NCBI GenBank assembly: GCA_002762705.1
Contig: PCVE01000035.1
Span: 11,924 to 19,464 of the forward strand
Direction of reading: 5' to 3'
Length of the DNA: 7,541 bases
From: Candidatus Woesearchaeota archaeon CG11_big_fil_rev_8_21_14_0_20_43_8
GTDB taxonomy: Archaea; Nanobdellota; Nanobdellia; Woesearchaeales; CG08-08-20-14
Shown here: positions 1-6,200 of the stretch, in pieces
How the letters are laid out: each line of letters begins with the position of its first letter
Numbering within the stretch: the stretch's first letter is position 1
Made by a program: the position numbers and the translations under genes
The notes under the pieces: model-generated
The model's database searches: none
Seen by the model: the letters and a program-made list of their open reading frames with translations, nothing else
What the model was told of the DNA's origin: nothing

Positions 1-2
1 CA

Positions 3-257
3 GTCAACTATACTTTCTATGGGTATAATTCGACAAGCACGATAAATTATACATTCACGGCAGATGGCGATATGCTCATGTGGAAGACCACTGGTGATGG
101 ATTCTTCTGCGGCCAGACGACAGAGACTTTCTCAATAAATGTCAGCACGAACCGGAGCAAGCTCGGTCCTGAATCATTCGAAGTGATGGCATATGGCACT
201 GGAGAGCCTAGCGGCATGAACATGAGTGTCTGGGTGGTCGATGCTTTCTCTTACACA
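3..257 (+). other. N-terminal beta-rich segment, family not recognised (residues 1-85)
   Basis: This is the first visible part of the protein and continues a domain that begins upstream. It has alternating hydrophobic and polar residues typical of beta-strands and six N-glycosylation sequons in 85 residues (NYT, NST, NYT, NVS, NRS, NMS). A single Cys occurs at about residue 40. It leads directly into the Gly-Arg-Val-Phe start of the carboxypeptidase-regulatory-like module, so it is probably the end of an Ig-like or jelly-roll sandwich. I cannot name a family. Confidence 0.4.
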
Positions 258-3200
258 GGCAGGGTCTTTGATGTGAATGGGCAGCCTTTGCAGGGCGCAC
301 TTGCTTCCATGCTCGTCCAGAGCTTCGGCATGGATGGATCAGTGACTATAGGGACATTGACCAATCTCACCAATGCGACAGGACATTTCAATATAACTGG
401 TATCCCAACACTTTCATCAACAAAACAAGAGCCATTCTTCTATAAGCTATCAGCAGTGCAGTATAATGACACAGGCACCAATATGTATGGCATGTATATC
501 GGACCGACACTTCCAGATATCCCGGATATGATGCTTCTTGAGATGCTTGATGATCCGCAGATATATCTGAAACCAGCTATGACATTCCATATCAGGGTTG
601 AAGGATATGACTATTCTTCAGATCCGACAAATGTCAATGAGACATGTCCTGGCCCTACCTGTCCTGGCTGGGTGCCTGAATTCAACTGGACCGAGATCTC
701 TTTCGGATATGGCCTTGGCGATCAGAAGCTTGGCTACAAGGTCGCAGAAGAGATGAGCTCGACATCGACTATATATTATGTCGCTGCGCCGCTTGATCGG
801 AACTACAGCATGATGATCAATCCTTCATCATCATTCCCGGTCAGCGTCGATTTCAGTGGTGTCACGGATAATTGCAATTCTATGGGAGTCAATGTCAGTC
901 AAGCTGGAGTCGCCGCTACATGCATTATACAAAACAGAACATATCTTGTGAACGCTACTATCTCGACTGCCAAGAACGTGACGCCTTTCACTGGCTTTGT
1001 CAACATGACTGATCTTGACGAACTGCGTGTCATGGCTTATATGCTTGAAGGGGGCAACAGGGTCTTTGAGAGCTTCAGCTATCCGATAAACTTTGGCAAC
1101 ATGGAGAATTTCCCTGCTAATGATTCTTATGATGATTACTATAATCTCACATCTGGATATTATTCTGTGTTCCTGCCTGCGACAGAAGCATCATCTGCGG
1201 TCGTCCTGCGAGCGTACGCAAGGAAAGGCGATAGTTTCTATCTTGATTCGTTCATATTGAATTCATCGAGTCAGGTCTTTGATGTGCCGTCGCATAATTT
1301 TTCATTGAAACCGCTCATCAATGGGACAGAAGTGTTGATCACAGCAAACAACGTATCCACTCAATGGAATTCGTCTGTGGTCGCGAACACGACAGGTGTG
1401 ACGTTCAACTTTGTGAATTCGACAGGCGGTCTCCTATCGAACGAGAATTCCTTCATCGAAGTCAGGCGTTCGATAGGTTCGACTGAATATATGCATGCGG
1501 TCGATGCAGCCAGCGGCACTTTCACGATGTCTATCCCTGTCGGCGAGTCCTTTGACAAGATGATTATCTATTCGCAGAACAACGCTCCGCTTTCCATGCC
1601 CGTCGATGCTTCTGTGCTTGATGGCACGGTGAATGAAAGCAAGATATCTTGTGCAAAGGGTGTCTGCAACATAACACTCGCAACGTTCGATCCGTTCGAC
1701 CCTGATGATCCCGGAAAGAAGTTCGATGTCATGATGGATATGTATCTTTCTAATTCGACATGCGATGTGCCGAATCCTGAGGCTGGTTGCAAGATGACTT
1801 CTGATCAGAACAAGACTGAGTTCTCGCCGCTCAAGGCTATGCTCCTTGGAGATATCAGCCTGAGGATAACGATGGGGAACATCTCAGTCCATTATGTGAA
1901 GACAGACCTTCTCGCTTCCGGTCCGCCTGATGCTGCGTTCTCTCAGAATTCATCCGGTGAGGATCTCAACGCCGCATGGAAATTCGGAAGCCAGGGACCG
2001 GAGATATACGAGCGTGTCCTGATCTCGATGCCTTATGCTGATACGATAATCGGAAATATCACTGTGACCATCCCGATATTATACGATAATGATTTCGCTG
2101 TATCATGGAACATATCCACTGATACGCTTGACGATCTCAATGATACTGACTATTCAGACTATCGCGGCACTGAGTATGAGGCCTATCTAAATGGATCCGG
2201 CGTCCCTTGCTCACCATCAGACACTATGTTGACAGGACTTTGCTACCAGGACACAGCGAACAAAGTGATCTGGCTCCGGATCCCGCATTTCACTGGTGTT
2301 GGACCTGTCATCAACGGGCAGGGCGGCACAGTGCAGATAATCGCCACAAAGACAAATCTCTCCGGACCAATCGCGATTGGCTCACAGGCATTGTTCTTCT
2401 TGAATGTGACGAACAATGGCACAGGCACAGCTGTCGATTATTCTGTTGTCGATCTGTACAATACAACGTATCTTAATTATACTGATGCGAATCTGACTGT
2501 GACAGAAGTCAACTATAGTGCTGGAACAGTGGAATGGCTTATCAATCTCAGTTCGGGTGAGAGCGAACTGATCATTGTGAATTTCACTGGCATGGCATCT
2601 GGGACAGCGGACAACATGCTCTTTGTCTATAATGCGACTGATGGATATCAGACGAATGATTCTATCTCGCAGAACACTTATGATGATACTCCGCCTGTTG
2701 TCAGCGGTCTTTCCGCAGTGCCGGCCAGTAATGATTCATATCTTACTTTCACGACTGATGACTTCGCGAATGCCACGATTGAATACAACAGCACGCTTAT
2801 GATGGAAAATATTATCAATGATAGTGGCGGACTTCAGGCGCATGCGTTCAACCTGACTGGTCTTGTCAACGATACACTCTATTATTATAATATCACTACC
2901 TGTAACGATGTCGGCTACTGCAATGAGATTGGACCTTATAATTTCACTACTACAGGGACGGATACAGTCTGCAGCGGAATCCAGCCTCCTTCATCTGGCG
3001 ACTGGTCTGTGACATCCGCTACGCAATGTACTGACGGTGAGATTTTGCTTGATGGAGATCTGTCTATTTCATCTAGTGTTTCACTAAGTTTGATCAACAT
3101 CACCCTTATATTCAACACAAGTGTCACAGACAGGACTCTTAATAACAGCGGTACATTGTTCGTCAATAACTCAAATATCTCTGCGACTGATTGCTCGGCT

Positions 3201-6200
3201 GTATCCACAGAAGCATTCAGGTTCTTCACAAATCCATCCGGTCTCCTGAAGATGTATAACACTCTTGTATGTCATGCGGGCGATGGGAGCGGTTCTGCGA
3301 ATGACTATCTTGGATATGGAATCAACATACAGGCAGATGATTCGATGCTTGACAATGTCACCATCAAGCCAATCGCATCTGTCAGCAAAGCTGGTGTCTA
3401 TGCGTATGGTGTCAGGAATCTTTCTGTTCTGAGAAGCAACATCATAAACGGCGGTGTCGCAGGGCATGGTATCTGGCTTTTCAGGTCTAATTATAGCAAT
3501 GTCAGCAACAATAATGTGACTGTCACAGGAAACCAGAGCTATGGTCTGTACATGATCAACTCTACTGGGAACGAGATCGGACATAATCTGTTCTTCGCCA
3601 ATGGTGGGTTTGGATTGGAGGTCCTTGGTGATGGTCCGATATGGTATAACCATACTTTTGATGTAGAGAACAGAGTGAATAATGATTATCTAGTGTATCT
3701 TTTTGCCAATGATTCATTGTCTTTTATCGGTGCTTCGTATTCGCAACTGTTCGCGACTTACAGTACGAATCTGTCCCTGACAAACATGGAATTTGATCAT
3801 AAGGTCATCATGGTCGGTATAGAGAACAGCAATTTTTCAGGAATAGATATCGCAGCGCCTGATGGACAATATCACGGCGCTCTTGAACTTAGGAATTCGA
3901 ACAACAACACTTTTTCAGATGCCTGGCTGAACACTACTAGTAGGTATTCGAATGTAATCTACCTCACAGACTCGCATAACAACAGTTTCATCAGGCTTAA
4001 CGTGTCTGTCGGCGACCGCTATTCAGCAGGCTTCTACTTGAATGGAAGCGCGAACAACACAGTGAGCGGATGCAACATCACAGCATCAGACACTGATGAT
4101 GAAGGAATCTACGTCACTGGTGCATCATCTTCAGGAAATATCTTCGAGGGAACTGAATTCGACATGTCAGGCACTGCTGACTATGGGATAAGGCTTGAGG
4201 ATTCAGGTTCCGGAAATATCATCAGGCAGAACACATTGTTCATGGACATCACCAATGGCGATGGCATAAATCTCGATGGGACCAGCCAGAGCCAGGTGTA
4301 TCAGAACACGATAACATGCACTGGCACCAGTTCGAACGGCATCTATCTGAAGAGCTCAAGCGATTCAAACCTCCTGCATAATAATACTATTGTTGTCGCT
4401 GGCACAAGCCTTGGCAAGGGTTATACAGTGTCTGCTTCTTCGCAGAATCTGTTCGACAATGAGAATATAACTACGACTGGCGATTATAGTGCGGGCATGT
4501 ATGTTGCCATGGCAAGCCACTATAATAATCTCACGCACATGCACATCACAACTTATGGTTCCACATATGCAGATGGTGTGCAGCTCTTTAATTCATCAGG
4601 ACTTGGACAGCATCCAGAGAACAATACATTCATGGATTCAGTGATCAGCACGAATGGTTCATATTCAGTATATGGTCTTGGTGGCGTCTCATGGGCTGAG
4701 AACTATCTGATAAATGTCACAATGAACAAGAGCGCAGTTTTTGTGAATGGCACATCGCCAACTATGTTGCTTGTCGGATACTGGCTTGATGTCGCAGTCA
4801 ATTCGACGAATCAGACTTCTGTGCAGGATGCTGATGTGAGGGTGTATAAGAGTGACGGCACGCTCGCATGGAACGAGACCACCGGTTCTACCGGGAACAC
4901 AAGTGTCCACGCGACATATGAATATCGGCAGAACGAAAGTGGGATATCTTATTTCACAAGTTATATCATCAATGCGACACATAGTGTCTTTGCCCAGAAC
5001 AATCTCAGCCTGAACCTGACACAGTCGACGCGTGCGATACTTATGCTTCTGCAGGATATCACACCGCCTGTTGTAAGTGGTCTTGTCGTGTCGACGACAA
5101 ATGAGACTGCTTCTATCACATTCAGCACAGATGACTTCGCGAATGCCACGATCGAGTATAACACGACGCTTCTTTTGGAGAATATCATCAACAATAGCGG
5201 GAATCTCCAGGCGCATGTCTTCAATCTCACTGGTCTTGCCAACAACACGCTTCATTATTACAATATCACTGTGTGCAATGCTGATGGTTACTGCGATGAG
5301 GCCGGACCATACAACTTCACGACGAATGCCACAAGATCATTGATTAACTCGAATTCTTCATCGATATATGAGTGGAGAATGCATGGGAGGACATTAAACA
5401 ATAATCGTTATTACCCTGATACTGTTAATATGACTGACTTTGGTTTGATGTGGTCTTCTACATTTGGCGGTGCTACTGTATGGACATCACCAGTTATTGT
5501 GGGGGGTATTGTTTATTTGACTACTCAAACTAATCTAACTGCTTTTGATCTAACGAATGGTACAGTTCTTTATACTATGTATGTAGATGAACTTGTTGAG
5601 AATACACCTACGATTGCAGATGAAATTCTTTTCCTTGGTGGGTGGAATTTCATGGCAGCTATTGATGTGAACGATCAATCTTTGTTATGGAACACATCAA
5701 CTGCAGACCAAGTTGAGGGTCAATCTGCTGTAGTTTACGATGGAATAGTATATTTTGGGGATAATTCTGGGGTGTTTTATGCTATGGATGTTATGACTGG
5801 TGTAACACAGTGGAGTGTAGCGACAGGCACGATGATTGCAGATTCATCCCCTACATATCAACAGGGCGCATTGTATTTTGGGAATAATGCTGGTGTTGTT
5901 TTCGCATTAAATGCTTCCGATGGTACACAATTTTGGAATTATAGTGCGGGTCAGATACACTCTTCACTCATTGTGTCTGATGGCGTTGGTTTTTTTGAAA
6001 GTTGGGATGATGTTATCTATGCTCTTAATGTGACAGATGGATCACAGATTTGGAATGCTACTGCCTCTGGCAGTGTTGCTTGGACTTCTCCTGCGCTTAG
6101 TGGTGATGTCTTAGTTGCTCCGTTTGGGATGAAGCTTTTTGCTTTTAATACTTCGGACGGAAATCATCTCTGGAATTTTTCAACTGCAGGGAATATAACA

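Larger units (their letters stand above)
2685..2963 (+). other. FN3-like domain 1 (residues 895-987)
   Basis: A fibronectin type III-like domain of about 93 residues. It starts with DTPPVVSGL, carries a TFTTDDFANATIEYNST core (family: T-x-x-T-D-x-x-A-x-x-x-I-x-Y) and ends with YYYNITTCNDVGYC and GPYNFTT. The Cys pair is C967/C973 (CX5C). It is about two-thirds identical in protein to FN3-2, which lies on the other side of the beta-helix, and shares a 23-bp DNA identity with it. FN3 domains act as connectors in surface proteins. Confidence 0.8.
5055..5333 (+). other. FN3-like domain 2 (residues 1685-1777)
   Basis: An FN3-like domain beginning DITPPVVSGL, with FSTDDFANATIEYNTT in the core and YYNITVCNADGYC and GPYNFTTNAT at the end. 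Cys pair C1758/C1764. It aligns with FN3-1 over its whole length with about 63 of 91 positions identical by hand, most variable in the second strand. The high identity after a 2.4-kb spacer points to duplication more recent than that of the other FN3 copies. Its last codons carry the left copy of a 20-bp direct repeat, after which codon use changes. Confidence 0.8.

Noticed and set aside
2207..2476. Open frame of 89 codons on the plus strand in another frame
   Set aside because: The His/Cys/Trp-rich translation looks like random out-of-frame reading, and the overlapping frame encodes a clear DUF11-like domain.
2880..2897. Short TAT-rich repeat as a regulatory or CRISPR-like element
   Set aside because: The copies fall at the same position in each FN3 domain and encode YYYNIT, so protein conservation explains them; spacing is irregular and there is no array.
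3171..3653. Open frame of 160 codons on the minus strand
   Set aside because: It is also an antisense shadow, opposite well-formed beta-helix rungs, with no family likeness and no promoter-like context.
4689..5255. Open frame of 188 codons on the minus strand
   Set aside because: It lies codon-for-codon opposite the giant gene and is open only because in-frame TCA, TTA and CTA are scarce in the gene there. Its product has no recognisable domain and it spans three domains of the sense protein.
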